NCBI RefSeq assembly: GCF_020165495.1
Contig: NZ_JAIUIE010000020.1
Location: 1 to 48,785, forward strand
Source: Mesorhizobium sp. BR1-1-16
GTDB taxonomy: Bacteria; Pseudomonadota; Alphaproteobacteria; Rhizobiales; Kaistiaceae
Direction: 5' to 3'
Length of the DNA stretch: 48,785 bases
In this document: positions 1 to 9,966 of the stretch, one piece after another
Layout: each line of letters opens with the position of its first letter
How positions within the stretch are numbered: the first letter of the stretch is position 1
Notes under the pieces: model-generated
Seen by the model: only the letters and a program-made list of their open reading frames with translations
Database searches by the model: none
Told to the model about the DNA's origin: nothing
Position numbers and translations under genes: made by a program

Positions 1-1
1 G

Positions 2-931
2 CTCTCGAAGCGGCGGGTCTATGTCGCGGGGCATCGCGGGATGGTCGGTTCGGCCGTTGTCCGCAGGCTCGAGCGCGACGGGGTGGAGGTCGTGACGGCG
101 ACTCGCGAGGAAGCTGATCTGCGCGATCCTGCGGCGGTCACCGCATTCCTGAAGCGAACCAAGCCGGACGTCGTGATCGTTGCGGCGGCCAAGGTCGGCG
201 GCATTCTGGCCAACGACACCTATCCGGCCGACTTCCTCTACGAAAACCTGATGATCGAGGCGAACCTCATCCACGGCGCCTTCACCGTGGGGACCGACAA
301 GCTGCTGTTTCTCGGCTCGTCCTGTATCTATCCGAAGGTCACGCCGCAGCCGATTCCCGAAGACGCGCTGCTGACCGGACCGCTCGAGACAACCAACGAG
401 TGGTACGCGATCGCCAAGATTGCCGGCATCAAGCTTTGCCAGGCCTATCGCAAGCAGCACGGGGTCGACTACATCTCGGCGATGCCGTCGAACCTCTATG
501 GGCCGAACGACTATTTCGACCCGCAGAAGAGCCATGTCATCCCTGCCCTGCTCCGCCGGTTTCATGAGGCCGAGCAGCGCGGCGATGCCTCGGTCACATG
601 TTGGGGCACCGGCACGCCGCGTCGTGAATTCCTCTATGTCGACGACCTCGCCGATGCCTGCGTGTTCCTGCTGCAGAACTATTCCGGCTATGAGCACCTC
701 AATGTCGGCACCGGCTCGGACATCACCATCGCCGAGCTCGCGGACACCGTCCGCCGTGTCACCGGCTTCAAGGGCAAGATCGACTGGGACCGGACCAAGC
801 CGGACGGCACAATGCTGAAGCGCATGGATGTCGAGCGCATCAATGCTCTCGGCTGGCATGCGACGACCTCATTCGAGGACGGCCTCTCCAAGGCCTATCA
901 CTGGTTCCTCGAAAACCCGATCCGCACCTGA
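2..931 (+). CDS. fcl: GDP-L-fucose synthase, 5' end cut by window edge
   Basis: Extended SDR of the NAD-dependent epimerase/dehydratase family that makes GDP-L-fucose from GDP-4-keto-6-deoxy-mannose for surface polysaccharide. The frame is open from base 2 and reads RRVYVAGHRGMVGS, the usual Rossmann loop near the N-terminus. The ATG at 41 is therefore internal and the true start lies just upstream of the window. Visible active-site elements are the serine of LFLGSSCIYPK and the Tyr-X3-Lys of EWYAIAKIAG; VDDLADA and LNVGTGSD are also typical. 309 residues are present, close to the family length of about 310-320, so only a few residues are missing. The partner GDP-mannose dehydratase would be expected upstream. 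Confidence 0.93.
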   Translation, partial: LSKRRVYVAGHRGMVGSAVVRRLERDGVEVVTATREEADLRDPAAVTAFLKRTKPDVVIVAAAKVGGILANDTYPADFLYENLMIEANLIHGAFTVGTDKLLFLGSSCIYPKVTPQPIPEDALLTGPLETTNEWYAIAKIAGIKLCQAYRKQHGVDYISAMPSNLYGPNDYFDPQKSHVIPALLRRFHEAEQRGDASVTCWGTGTPRREFLYVDDLADACVFLLQNYSGYEHLNVGTGSDITIAELADTVRRVTGFKGKIDWDRTKPDGTMLKRMDVERINALGWHATTSFEDGLSKAYHWFLENPIRT

Positions 932-941
932 CGGAGGCGGT

Positions 942-961
942 GGCCGCGTCCATGCGCGGCC
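942..961 (+). terminator. Possible stem-loop after fcl
   Basis: Perfect 7-bp inverted repeat GGCCGCG/CGCGGCC with a 6-base loop, 11 bases after the fcl stop codon. No T-run follows, so it is at best a weak or Rho-assisted 3' end. It also lies at the 3' end of the converging small gene on the minus strand. Confidence 0.3.
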
Positions 962-997
962 CGCCGACCACGGTCAATCAATTCGCGTGTACGCGAC

Positions 998-1210
998 TCA
1001 GTTCGGGCGTGAACTCGGGGCGGAGCCGTTTATGAATCTTGCCAGCCAATAGGGCATCCAAAGCGGCAGCCGGCGATAGGGATGGCCGGGCGGAAGTCTC
1101 TTTCGCAGACGCCGCGCCTTTTGGGCCTCGTCGCGAGCGAGCATCGCATCGAGCGGTAGCGGATAGACGCTGACGATTGGATCGTGCGGACGAAGCTTCG
1201 ATCGCTCCAC
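998..1210 (-). CDS. Small basic protein, paralogue of the gene at 2840-3049
   Basis: Unrecognised 70-residue protein. No signal peptide or membrane segment is evident. The C-terminal half carries LPPGHPYRRLPLWMPYWLAR, rich in Pro, Arg and aromatic residues. The gene at 2840-3049 encodes a related protein. Aligned over 56 positions without gaps, about 32 residues are identical by my count, including LRP-DP-VS--PLP and GHPYRR-P-WMPY. That conservation is the main evidence that both are genes. It lies 63 bases downstream of the 435-residue gene on the same strand and may be cotranscribed with it. No function is assigned. Confidence 0.6.
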   Translation of the reverse strand: MERSKLRPHDPIVSVYPLPLDAMLARDEAQKARRLRKRLPPGHPYRRLPLWMPYWLARFINGSAPSSRPN

Positions 1211-1273
1211 GGGTTACCTTCCTTGACTGTTTCTTCTTAGTTTGCGCTCAGGCCCGGGCAAGAGCGGTCGTCC

Positions 1274-2581
1274 TCAGGACGCCTCATCCTTTTTGGAGCC
1301 AGCCTCTCCGCCGTTGCGGCGTCGGCCGATGTCCTCAAGTACGCGGACGACCACGTCGGCCATCGCCTTCATCCAGATCTCGAGATCGGCACGATTGGGT
1401 TCGCGGTTCGGATTATCGAGCCCGAAGCGCGGCTGGTAGTGCACATGGCCATCAGCTTCGGAAAGCCGAACAGTCCCGAGCGGCTTTGGCAGTCCTTTGA
1501 CGATGAGATCGAGCCCGCCATCGACCTTTCGCAATTCGATCCGGTTGCTCGTACGGAGAGCGGCTTCGGCGAGCAACTGACCGGTCGAAAGCTGGTCAGC
1601 TGCGGCATGCAGGCGGCGCAGCCTGGGATCGGCGATCACATCAGGCTCAGGGAACGCGGCGCCAGCCTCCTCGAAGCTTTCCGCTACGTCCTCTGCCAAA
1701 ACCTCGGCAGCGTCGTCCTCGACATTGGCCTCCTCCGGACGGGCGGCATCAGCACTTTGGCGACGCCCGAGGCCGGGCAGCCGGAACCGCGACAGCAGCC
1801 TTTCAGTCAAACGCTGCCTTGGCGCCTCGGTTTCGATCGCTTCCTGCAGGTCAGCCCCGTCTTCGAGATCCTCCTCGATCCATTCCGGCTCGTCGTCGGA
1901 TGGTTCTTCGCTCTCCTCGTCGACGACATCAGGCGTAACGACCGGCGCGGTCGGCGGCGGCGGCAGGTCCGCCGGCTTCGGTCCGTCGCTCGATTCTTCC
2001 GCCGCGGCCGGCGCGTTTGGCGTTGCGTCGAGCGTCGGACCGGGCTGGGGTTCCTCGATCTGGGGCTTCTCCACACTGGCCCTCGCCGCAGACGCAATCA
2101 TCGCCTCGAACGACGGCAGTTCGGCGCCGGGCCGGGGCCTCGCCTCCGGCTGAAGCGGCACGGCAACGATCGGGTCGCTTGGAATGAGCGGAGCCTCAGG
2201 GGACTGTTCGCCTGCAACGGGCGCCGTGCGAACCTCGGAAGGAGTTGGCGCCTGACGCGGCGGATGTTCCGATTGCGGTCCGGGATGATTGACCGTGGCG
2301 GACCGCTCGGCGGCCTCCCTTTGGGAGGTTCTCCGCATCGCCGATGCGGCTTTCGTTTCCTCGCCCGGCGATGGCTTCGCAGCCTCGGCGCCATTCTTCT
2401 CGTCGCGGTCTGGTTCGGCTGCGTTGATCAGCGATGTCAGGCGATCATCCAGCAGAATCAGGAGACGGGCGGCCTCGTTCGCGTTCAGATCCTTGATCAA
2501 CGAATCCATTGCGGAATGGAGCATCGAATGGATCTTCCGCAACTCCAGAAGATGCGCCTCGGAGGCTCTCAAATTCGACAC
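1274..2581 (-). CDS. Low-complexity protein with conserved-looking ends, function unknown
   Basis: Unrecognised 435-residue protein in three parts. An N-terminal segment of about 55 residues is helix-prone and Leu/Ala-rich (HSMLHSAMDSLIKDL, AARLLILLDDRL). A middle of about 250 residues is dominated by Pro, Ala, Glu and Ser and is probably disordered and acidic. A C-terminal segment from about residue 330 looks folded (RKVDGGLDLIVKGLPKPLG, YQPRFGLDNPNREPNRADL). No signal peptide is seen. The long opposite-strand frame at 1439-2662 is Arg-rich and shadow-like, so the minus strand is preferred. The gene sits between two paralogous small genes on the same strand. An adaptor or scaffold role would be speculation. 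Confidence 0.6.
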   Translation of the reverse strand: MSNLRASEAHLLELRKIHSMLHSAMDSLIKDLNANEAARLLILLDDRLTSLINAAEPDRDEKNGAEAAKPSPGEETKAASAMRRTSQREAAERSATVNHPGPQSEHPPRQAPTPSEVRTAPVAGEQSPEAPLIPSDPIVAVPLQPEARPRPGAELPSFEAMIASAARASVEKPQIEEPQPGPTLDATPNAPAAAEESSDGPKPADLPPPPTAPVVTPDVVDEESEEPSDDEPEWIEEDLEDGADLQEAIETEAPRQRLTERLLSRFRLPGLGRRQSADAARPEEANVEDDAAEVLAEDVAESFEEAGAAFPEPDVIADPRLRRLHAAADQLSTGQLLAEAALRTSNRIELRKVDGGLDLIVKGLPKPLGTVRLSEADGHVHYQPRFGLDNPNREPNRADLEIWMKAMADVVVRVLEDIGRRRNGGEAGSKKDEAS

Positions 2582-2839
2582 TTCAGGTGCGTCTCCGCGG
2601 CCTTTGGGGGAACGTCAGTGACGCGCATGAACACGCGCCCTCACCTTTACACCCTCACTTGAAACCCAACCTGCCCGGGGAAACCTATGGCAATGCTGGA
2701 CGCGTTGCGCAACGGGCAACGGACGCAAAACGCGAATTCGCACGCGTTTCCGAGACCGGGTGACCCAATGAGCGCTGCGGACCCTCAGCAGATTGGCATG
2801 CGCCGTCGAGCCGGCGCGGGGATCTGGAGACTGGAGGGA

Positions 2840-3049
2840 CTAGCCGATAACCTTGCACAGGATCTTGGCGACGCCGTAGGGCATCCAGACGGGGACACGG
2901 CGATAGGGGTGACCTTTGGGCAGGTGAAGGCGCTGACGCCGTGCATTGCGCGCTTCGAATTGCGCTCGCCTTGCGCTCATCGGCAAAGGAAACTGGCTGA
3001 CGGCAGGGTCAAATGGCCGTAATTCGTCCATGAAACAGTCCGCATCCAT
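2840..3049 (-). CDS. Small basic protein, paralogue of the gene at 998-1210
   Basis: Unrecognised 69-residue protein with the same layout as the product of 998-1210: ELRPFDPAVSQFPLP early, then an Arg-rich helix-prone middle, then LPKGHPYRRVPVWMPYGVAK near the C-terminus. An internal ATG at codon 7 (base 3031) would remove a poorly matching, Cys-containing start and is an alternative initiation site. It is the first gene of the minus-strand group 3049-998, and 258 bases separate it from the 435-residue gene. It contains no cysteine or histidine cluster that would suggest metal binding. Confidence 0.6.
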   Translation of the reverse strand: MDADCFMDELRPFDPAVSQFPLPMSARRAQFEARNARRQRLHLPKGHPYRRVPVWMPYGVAKILCKVIG

Positions 3050-3190
3050 TTGGTCAGCTGCCCGCCAGCCGCCGGCGCGGATTTTAGCGAGATGAGTACC
3101 AATTTTGGATGATGGATTTGTATCGAATGATTGCTGGAGTGTGGGGCGAATGACTCAAGACGACGATTTTTGCTTTCCGGCAGCATCACG

Positions 3191-4192
3191 GTGATCGAAT
3201 CAGCCTTCGAATGGCGGCTGTGGCTTCTCGTGGCCGCCATCCTCATCGATGGTTTCATCGGCGATCCCGACTGGCTGTGGCGCCGACTGCCGCATCCCGT
3301 CGCGTGGTTTGGCAGCTTGATCGGCTGGGTCGACAGCACCTGGAACGCTGCTCCCCCGACCGCCGGCGACCGGCGCGCGGATGCGCTCCGCCGCGTGACT
3401 GGCTTGCTCGCCATCATATTGCTCGTCGCCATCTCCGCAGGCGCGGGATTTGTCATCGAGGCCCTCCTGGCGCGCTGGTCCTATGGCTTCGTCGCCATTC
3501 CCATCATCGCGTCGATCTTCCTCGCGAGCCGCGGCCTCTACGATCACGTCGCGCGCGTGCGCGATGCCTTCGCCGAAGGCGGTCTCCAGGCGGCACGCCG
3601 CGCGGTCTCGATGATTGTCGGCCGCGACCCCGACAGTCTCGACCAGGCCGGCATCTGCAGGGCAGCCATCGAATCGACTGCCGAGAATTTTTCCGACGGC
3701 TTCGTCGCGCCGGCGCTCTGGTTCGCCCTGCTCGGCCTGCCCGGCCTCTTCGCCTACAAGATGATCAACACAGCTGATTCGATGATCGGCCATCGCAGCG
3801 AGCGCCATCGCGCTTTCGGCTGGGCCTCGGCCCGGCTCGACGATGTCGTCAATCTGCCGGCGAGCCGGCTGGCCGGCTTCCTCATCGTGATGGCGGCACC
3901 GTTTGTCGGAGCATCGATCGGCACCACCTTCGTCGTTATGCTCGATAACGCCCGCAAGCACCGCTCGCCGAATGCCGGCTGGCCTGAGGCCGCCATGGCC
4001 GGTGCGCTCGATCTGGCGCTCGCGGGGCCGCGCCGCTATGGCGCGCTCGTCGTCGACGATCCCTTCCTCAATCCAGCCGGCCGTACCGATGCCGACCCGG
4101 CCGACATCACCCGCGCATTGAAGGTGCTGAAGGTCGCGACGATTCTCGCCGCGACGCTCGTCGTCATCATCGCGCTGTGGCTGCAATCTTGA
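3191..4192 (+). CDS. cobD: Adenosylcobinamide-phosphate synthase (CobD/CbiB)
   Basis: Integral membrane enzyme that attaches the aminopropanol(-phosphate) arm to adenosylcobyric acid. Recognised by [20 protein letters not shown] near the start, [30 protein letters not shown] and SRLAGFL, with several hydrophobic segments and a hydrophobic C-terminus. The GTG at 3191 gives 333 residues and places the family N-terminus correctly. TTG codons at 3131 and 3170 would add a non-conserved leader. It is transcribed toward the cob operon, and its 3' end overlaps cobQ by 26 bp. No riboswitch is visible in front of it. Confidence 0.93.
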   Translation: MIESAFEWRLWLLVAAILIDGFIGDPDWLWRRLPHPVAWFGSLIGWVDSTWNAAPPTAGDRRADALRRVTGLLAIILLVAISAGAGFVIEALLARWSYGFVAIPIIASIFLASRGLYDHVARVRDAFAEGGLQAARRAVSMIVGRDPDSLDQAGICRAAIESTAENFSDGFVAPALWFALLGLPGLFAYKMINTADSMIGHRSERHRAFGWASARLDDVVNLPASRLAGFLIVMAAPFVGASIGTTFVVMLDNARKHRSPNAGWPEAAMAGALDLALAGPRRYGALVVDDPFLNPAGRTDADPADITRALKVLKVATILAATLVVIIALWLQS

Positions 4193-5636
4193 GGATCAAG
4201 CCGATATCGAGATGCGCTTCGAGATGATCGGCGAGCCGGTCGAGCACGGCATCCACCTCCGCCTCATAGTCGAGCTCTGAGGGCGCCGCCCCGATCGAAG
4301 CGAGGAAATCGCGGCGGAAGGCATCGGCCGCGAACAGGCCGTGCACATAGGAGCCACGAACATGGCCATCAGGTGATACCGCGCCCTCTCCGCCCCCGGG
4401 CCCGATCAACCAGGGCCGCTGGCGATCCACGCCATCGCTTCGGCCAAGATGAATTTCGTAGCCGCTGACGGCGAGGCCGCTCGCCGCCTCATGGCCGGAA
4501 AAGGCAGTCGTCGTCTTGTCGTCGCCGAGCACCGTATCGATGGCCAGCAGCCCGAGCCCCTCCACAGTACCGGCCGTGCCCTCAATGCCGTCGGGATCGG
4601 CGATGCTGCGGCCAAGCATCTGATAGCCACCGCAGAGGCCGACCACCCGGCCGCCGCGACGATGATGGGCGCGGATATCGATGTCCCAGCCCTCAGTGCG
4701 CAGGAAGGCGAGATCGGCGATCGTCGATTTCGAACCCGGCAGCAGCACGAGATCGGCGACAGGGATCGGCTCGCCCGGCTTCACCAGCACGAGTTCGACT
4801 CCCGGCTCCTGTGCCAGCGGATCGAGATCGTCGAAATTGGCGATGCGCGGCAGCAACGGCACGGCAATGATGCAGCCCTTGCCATCAGGGCGCGTGCGGC
4901 CAAGATCCAGGATGTCTTCCGCAGGCAGCTTGCCGGCTTCCGGAAACCACGGCACGACACCCAGCGACGGCCAGCCTGTCGCACCGGTAATCGCCGTAAG
5001 CCCGGCATCGAACAGGCTGACATCGCCGCGCATGCGGTTGATCATATAGCCGGCTATCCGGTCACGATCAGCACGCGGCAGCACGGCGCGCGTGCCGACA
5101 AGGCTCGCGATGACGCCGCCGCGATCGATGTCGCCGACAAGGATGACAGGAAGCCCGACCGCCTCGGCGAAGCCCATATTGGCGATGTCACCGGCACGCA
5201 GATTGATTTCGGCCGGACTGCCGGCGCCTTCGACCAGAACTATATCGGCTTCAGCTGCCAGACGCCGATAGCTTTCCAGCACGAGCGGCAGCAATTCGGC
5301 CTTGCGGCTTCCATATTCGCGCGCCCGCATCGTGCCGAAACGCCGTCCTTGCACGATCACCTGTGCGCCGATCTCGCTTTCCGGCTTCAAGAGCACGGGG
5401 TTCATATGCACGCTGGACGGCACGCCGGCAGCGCGCGCCTGGAGCGCCTGCGCCCGGCCGATCTCGCCGCCATCGACCGTCACGGCAGCGTTGTTGGACA
5501 TGTTCTGCGGCTTGAACGGCACCACCTTCATCCCGCGGCGCGCCAGCAGGCGCGCAAGGCCGGCAACGATCGTCGACTTGCCGACATTCGAGCCCGTGCC
5601 CTGAAACATGACGGCTGCGGTCATGGCGCCGGACAT
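4167..5636 (-). CDS. cobQ: Cobyric acid synthase (glutamine-hydrolysing)
   Basis: Amidates four carboxylates of adenosylcobyrinic acid a,c-diamide using glutamine and ATP. The N-terminal domain is a dethiobiotin-synthetase-like ATPase with P-loop GTGSNVGKS (about residues 13-21). The C-terminal type I glutamine amidotransferase domain has nucleophile Cys335 in [10 protein letters not shown] and His432 in YVHGLF. At 489 residues it is full length. It is the last gene of the cbtB-to-cobQ operon, starting 10 bases after cobO. An ATG at codon 5 (base 5624) is an alternative start. Its 3' end overlaps convergent cobD. Confidence 0.96.
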   Translation of the reverse strand: MSGAMTAAVMFQGTGSNVGKSTIVAGLARLLARRGMKVVPFKPQNMSNNAAVTVDGGEIGRAQALQARAAGVPSSVHMNPVLLKPESEIGAQVIVQGRRFGTMRAREYGSRKAELLPLVLESYRRLAAEADIVLVEGAGSPAEINLRAGDIANMGFAEAVGLPVILVGDIDRGGVIASLVGTRAVLPRADRDRIAGYMINRMRGDVSLFDAGLTAITGATGWPSLGVVPWFPEAGKLPAEDILDLGRTRPDGKGCIIAVPLLPRIANFDDLDPLAQEPGVELVLVKPGEPIPVADLVLLPGSKSTIADLAFLRTEGWDIDIRAHHRRGGRVVGLCGGYQMLGRSIADPDGIEGTAGTVEGLGLLAIDTVLGDDKTTTAFSGHEAASGLAVSGYEIHLGRSDGVDRQRPWLIGPGGGEGAVSPDGHVRGSYVHGLFAADAFRRDFLASIGAAPSELDYEAEVDAVLDRLADHLEAHLDIGLILKIAATAR

Positions 5637-5646
5637 CCTCCGTGCC

Positions 5647-6270
5647 TCAAAACTCGATGCCCTTCTGCGCCTTCACGCCGGAGCGGAACGGATGCTTGAT
5701 CATCTCCATTTCGGTGACGAGGTCAGCGATCTCGATGAGCGCATCCGGCGCGTTGCGGCCGGTGATGACGACGTGAACGTCGGCAGGCTTTTCCGCCAGC
5801 AGGAAGTCGATCACCTCCTGGACGGGCAGATAGTCATAGCGCAGCACGATGTTGAGTTCGTCGAGCAGCACGATGTGATGCGCCCCGCCGCGAATGAGAT
5901 CCTTGGCGGTTTCCCAGGCGTGGCGCGCGGCGGCGATATCGCGTTGTCGGTCCTGCGTCTCCCAGGTGAAGCCTTCGCCAAGCGTGTTGATCGAGACGAG
6001 ATCACCGAAGCGCTCCAGCGCGAACCGCTCGCCGGTCTCCCAGGCGCCCTTGACGAACTGCACCACGGCAACCGGGAACCCATGGCCGAGCGACCGGAAC
6101 ACCATGCCGAAGGCGGCCGTCGACTTGCCCTTGCCCTTCCCGGTGTGAACGATGATCAGCCCCTTCTCGACCGTCTTGGTCGCGAGGATCTTGTCGCGCA
6201 CGGCCTTTTTCTTCTTCATCTTCTCGGCGTGGCGCGCGTCGATATCCGGGGCGACTGGTTCATCCGTCAT
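5647..6270 (-). CDS. cobO: Cob(I)yrinic acid a,c-diamide adenosyltransferase
   Basis: ATP:corrinoid adenosyltransferase of the CobA/CobO/BtuR family, which adds the 5'-deoxyadenosyl ligand to the cobalt of the corrin ring. The P-loop [14 protein letters not shown] is at about residues 42-55, and the family motif [16 protein letters not shown] and [18 protein letters not shown] follow. The Lys-rich N-terminus and the 207-residue length are normal. Its ATG overlaps the cobN stop in an ATGA, indicating translational coupling. The adenosylated product is the substrate of CobQ, encoded next. Confidence 0.96.
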   Translation of the reverse strand: MTDEPVAPDIDARHAEKMKKKKAVRDKILATKTVEKGLIIVHTGKGKGKSTAAFGMVFRSLGHGFPVAVVQFVKGAWETGERFALERFGDLVSINTLGEGFTWETQDRQRDIAAARHAWETAKDLIRGGAHHIVLLDELNIVLRYDYLPVQEVIDFLLAEKPADVHVVITGRNAPDALIEIADLVTEMEMIKHPFRSGVKAQKGIEF

Positions 6271-9200
6271 GCTGTTGTCTCCGAAAGAGCGGTGGGCTGG
6301 CCCGAAAGGGCCGCAAGGCGGGCACGGGTGCTGTTGCGCAGCGGCGACCAGAGGCCTCGTTCGATCGCGGCCTCAAAGCGCGCCGCCATGTCGGCGAGTG
6401 CCGCCGGATTGGCATCGGCCATGAAATCCGCCACCCGCTCATCGGCGAGATAGGCGTCGTAAAGCGCATCGAAATGGTGATCGCCGACCGCATGCGTGGT
6501 TGCGGCGAAACCGAACAAGAGGTCGACGGTCGCCGCGATCTCGAAGGCGCCGCGATAGCCGTGGCGCATGGCGCCTTCCACCCACTTCGGATTGGTCGCC
6601 CGGCCCCGGACCACGCGGCCGATCTCTTCTGAAAGCGGCCGCACCACAGGATTGTCCGGAGAGGCGTGGTCGCCGTGATAAAGGCGCGGCGCCCGACCCG
6701 CGACGGCCTCCGCCGCCAGCGCCAACCCGCCCTGGAACTGGTGATACTCGTCACTGTCGAGGATGTCGTGCTCGCGGTTGTCCTGATTATGCAGGATGGC
6801 ATCGACCGCGCCGAGCCGCGTGCGAAACTGGTCGCCGGCCGCCCTGCCCTCCGCGCCGCCGCCATAGGCAAAGCCGCTTGCGCCCAGAAAGGCGTCGGCG
6901 AGATCCGCGCGATCGCGCCAGATGTCATGATCCATCATGGCCTGAAGTCCGGAGCCATAGGCGCCCGGCTGGCTGCCGAAGATGCGCAGCGCATCGCCCT
7001 CCCGCCGCCGCGCCGCCGCGATCGGATTGGCATCCTCAGGCTCGTCGCGCTCGGCGATGGCGCGGATCGCCGAATCGATGAGATCAATCTGCTCGGGAAA
7101 CGCATCACGGAACATGCCGGAAATCCTGAGCGTGACGTCGACACGCGGCCGCTTCAGCTCGGCGAGCGTCAAGACGCGAAAGCCAGTGACGCGGCCCGTG
7201 CCCGCTTCCCAGACCGGTTCGGCGCCGATCAGCGCCAACACCTGAGCGATGTCGTCGCCGCCCGTGCGCATATTGGCCGTGCCCCAGACGGTGAGCGCAA
7301 TGGCACGCGGCCATTCGCCCTCATCCTGCATGTAGCGGAGCACAAGCGCCTCGGCCGCGCGGCGACCGATCCGCCAGGCCGCCTCCGTCGGGACAGCCCG
7401 CGTATCGACCGAGAAGAAATTCCGCCCCGTCGGCAACGAATCCGGCCGGCCGCGCGAGGGAGCGCCAGCCGGGCCAGGCGCCACAAAGCGGCCGTCCAGC
7501 GCCGTCATGACGGCGACCGTCTCGTCCATGCCGCAGCGGGCGAGAGCAGGCGCGAGATCGTCAGCGATCCAGTCCAATACCGCATCTGTTGCGGCGCCGA
7601 AACGCGGCGGGCCCTCATTCACCGTCGCAGCGACCAAGCTCAGCGCCAGCAGCTCGATGCGCTCGGCCGTGTCGCCGGCACTTCGCCAAACCGCGTCGTC
7701 GGCGGCGATGAGGGCGGCAGGCCTCGCCCCGCTCCAAGGCGCCGCGTGATCCGGCGCCAGCGGATCGAAATCCCCAAGGCCGAGATCGGCGGCGAGGGCT
7801 CGTAGCAGCGATGCATCGGCTGGGCGCCCGCCAGACCGAGAAATCCGGGCGATCGCCGCAACGGTGGTGGCCAGCGCTTTCCCGCCGGGGCTTTCACCGA
7901 AGATGTGCAGCCCGTCGCGGATCTGCAGTTCCTTGATGTCGCAGAGGTGAGCATCGATCGCCCGCAGCGCCTTTGAGGGATCGCCATCGCCGATTTCGAG
8001 ATCGTGGTCGATGCCGTGGCGGGCGGCGCGTTCAAGGATCTCGCGTTCGAGATCGTCGCGCCTGCGCGGGTCGGCGCCGAGCGCCAGATGATATTCGTCA
8101 ATCAGCGTTTCGAGTTCGGCAAAGGGACCATGCGCCTCGGCGCGCGTGATCGCCGGCATCAGATGATCGACGATGACGGCGGCGCTGCGGCGCTTCGCCT
8201 GGGCGCCTTCGCCGGGGTCGTTGACGATGAACGGGTAGATGAGCGGCACAGGCCCAAGTGCTGCTTCCGGCCAGCAATCCGCCGAGAGGCCGATCGCCTT
8301 GCCGGGCAGCCATTCGAGATTGCCATGCTTGCCGACCTCGACGATCGCATCGGCATCAAACACGCGCCGTAGCCAGGCGTAGAAGGCGAGATAGTGATGC
8401 GGCGGCGGCAACAGCGGGTCGTGATAGGTCGCCTTGGGATCGACGCCATAGCCCCGCGCCGGCTGCACACCGACCGCGATATTGCCGAAGCGGCGGATGG
8501 CGAGTCTGAAGGCGCCATCCACGAAGGCGGGATCCTGTTCCGGCGCGCCCCATCGGTCAGCGAGTTCTTCGCGCAGACTATCGGGCAACGCCCTATGGAA
8601 CGCCAGATATTCGGCGAGCGGGATCGTAATGCCGTCTGTCTCGCCGCGCGAGCCGGGTCCCCTCGTCGACGGATCGGCGGCGGCGTGAACGGCCTCAAGC
8701 GCCGCAATGAGCGCCCTCCCCGTTTGGGGGAAGTCAGGCAGTTCGTAGCCTGCCTCTCGCATGGCCGACGCGATGCGCATCGTGCTTTCAGGCGTATCAA
8801 GGCCGACGCCGTTGCCGATGCGCCCATCGCGGCCGGGATAATTGGAAAGGATGATCGCAATCTGGCGTTGGGCGGCCGGTTTGCGGCCGAGTCGGACCCA
8901 GCGCGCCGCCTGCGCCGCGACGAAGGCGATGCGCTCGCGATCAGCATGATAGGCGACGATACGGCTGTCGGTGACACCGTCGCGCGGCAGCTCCTCCTTG
9001 AACGAAACCGGCCGCGTCAGGATGCGCCCGTCGACCTCGGGCAGCACGACGTTCATGATCATGTCGCGCGGTCCGAGACCGCGCGCTGATTGCTGCCAGG
9101 CCTCACGCGTCGTCCCGGCAAAGACGATCTGCAGCACCGGGCGGCCCGAACGATCGAGCACCGTCGGTTCCGTCCGTCGGCCAGGCTTCGACAAAGCGAA

Positions 9201-9962
9201 GGCCGTCCCGTTGATGACGATGTCGGGCGGTGTTTCTTCGGCAATCTCTGTGATGAACGCAGCCGCCTCGGGGTTTTTCGGGCTGCTGACGAAAACCGCT
9301 CGTGCCGCGATCCCCTCGTTCTCAAGCGCCGCGATCAAGGCATCCACCGGCCCCGTCGAGCCGCCTTCGATCAACGCGCGATAGAACACGATCAGCGCCA
9401 GTGGCCTTCCGTCCGCGCCGTCATGATGCAAGCCCGCGACCGGAAGCGGTTCAGCTTCACTCGGGCGCTCGTCGCCATCGACAAGATGACGGGCGAGCTG
9501 CAAAGCACGGTCGATATTGCCGGGGCCGCCCGCGACTGCCGCCCGCCAGAACTGGCGGCAATCTTCCAGCGCCACGGTGCAATAGGCCTCAAGCGCCGGA
9601 TCCCAGCGTTCATCGCCGCCGGGAACGACGATGATCCGGGGGCCACCGCCACGCGACAGCGCCCGGAGCGCCTCCAGCCCATAGGGCCAATAGCCCGCAC
9701 TGCCGATGAGCCGCAGCACCACCAGCTTCGCCTTTGCGAGCGTTTTCTCCAGATAGAGATCGACCGAATAGGGATGGCCGAGCCGCATCAGATTGGCGAG
9801 GCGGATACTCGGGCCCGCCGTCTTCCGGCCGGCTGCGGCCGCAAACGCAGCAAGCTCCGAATCGGCGGCGGAGATCAGCACGATGTCGCCGGGCGACTGA
9901 TCGAGATCGACGGCTGAGCTTCCATCGTCGATCCGTTCCGTTTCGCCGGCGACCAGATGCAT
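6267..9962 (-). CDS. cobN: Cobaltochelatase subunit CobN
   Basis: Large corrin-binding subunit of the aerobic ATP-dependent cobaltochelatase, related to magnesium chelatase BchH/ChlH. At 1231 residues it is slightly shorter than the roughly 1270 usual for CobN. Recognisable segments include NYPGRDGRIGNGVGLDTPES, VGKHGNLEWLPGKAIGLS, YPFIVNDPGEGAQAKRR, ILHNQDNREHDILDSDEYHQFQ and RGRATNPKWVEG. It belongs to the riboswitch-led operon and starts 4 bases after cobW. The other chelatase subunits (CobS and CobT of the AAA+/MoxR and VWA families) are not in the window and must be encoded elsewhere if the enzyme functions. Confidence 0.96.
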   Translation of the reverse strand: MHLVAGETERIDDGSSAVDLDQSPGDIVLISAADSELAAFAAAAGRKTAGPSIRLANLMRLGHPYSVDLYLEKTLAKAKLVVLRLIGSAGYWPYGLEALRALSRGGGPRIIVVPGGDERWDPALEAYCTVALEDCRQFWRAAVAGGPGNIDRALQLARHLVDGDERPSEAEPLPVAGLHHDGADGRPLALIVFYRALIEGGSTGPVDALIAALENEGIAARAVFVSSPKNPEAAAFITEIAEETPPDIVINGTAFALSKPGRRTEPTVLDRSGRPVLQIVFAGTTREAWQQSARGLGPRDMIMNVVLPEVDGRILTRPVSFKEELPRDGVTDSRIVAYHADRERIAFVAAQAARWVRLGRKPAAQRQIAIILSNYPGRDGRIGNGVGLDTPESTMRIASAMREAGYELPDFPQTGRALIAALEAVHAAADPSTRGPGSRGETDGITIPLAEYLAFHRALPDSLREELADRWGAPEQDPAFVDGAFRLAIRRFGNIAVGVQPARGYGVDPKATYHDPLLPPPHHYLAFYAWLRRVFDADAIVEVGKHGNLEWLPGKAIGLSADCWPEAALGPVPLIYPFIVNDPGEGAQAKRRSAAVIVDHLMPAITRAEAHGPFAELETLIDEYHLALGADPRRRDDLEREILERAARHGIDHDLEIGDGDPSKALRAIDAHLCDIKELQIRDGLHIFGESPGGKALATTVAAIARISRSGGRPADASLLRALAADLGLGDFDPLAPDHAAPWSGARPAALIAADDAVWRSAGDTAERIELLALSLVAATVNEGPPRFGAATDAVLDWIADDLAPALARCGMDETVAVMTALDGRFVAPGPAGAPSRGRPDSLPTGRNFFSVDTRAVPTEAAWRIGRRAAEALVLRYMQDEGEWPRAIALTVWGTANMRTGGDDIAQVLALIGAEPVWEAGTGRVTGFRVLTLAELKRPRVDVTLRISGMFRDAFPEQIDLIDSAIRAIAERDEPEDANPIAAARRREGDALRIFGSQPGAYGSGLQAMMDHDIWRDRADLADAFLGASGFAYGGGAEGRAAGDQFRTRLGAVDAILHNQDNREHDILDSDEYHQFQGGLALAAEAVAGRAPRLYHGDHASPDNPVVRPLSEEIGRVVRGRATNPKWVEGAMRHGYRGAFEIAATVDLLFGFAATTHAVGDHHFDALYDAYLADERVADFMADANPAALADMAARFEAAIERGLWSPLRNSTRARLAALSGQPTALSETTA

Positions 9963-9966
9963 CGTG

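Noticed and set aside
1439-2662. 407-codon plus-strand open frame
   Set aside because: Very Arg-rich translation with no recognisable motif, opposite a minus-strand gene of normal composition; typical antisense shadow in GC-rich DNA.
6666-7805. 379-codon plus-strand open frame within cobN
   Set aside because: Lies entirely antisense to the conserved cobN sequence and has shadow-like Arg/Ala composition.
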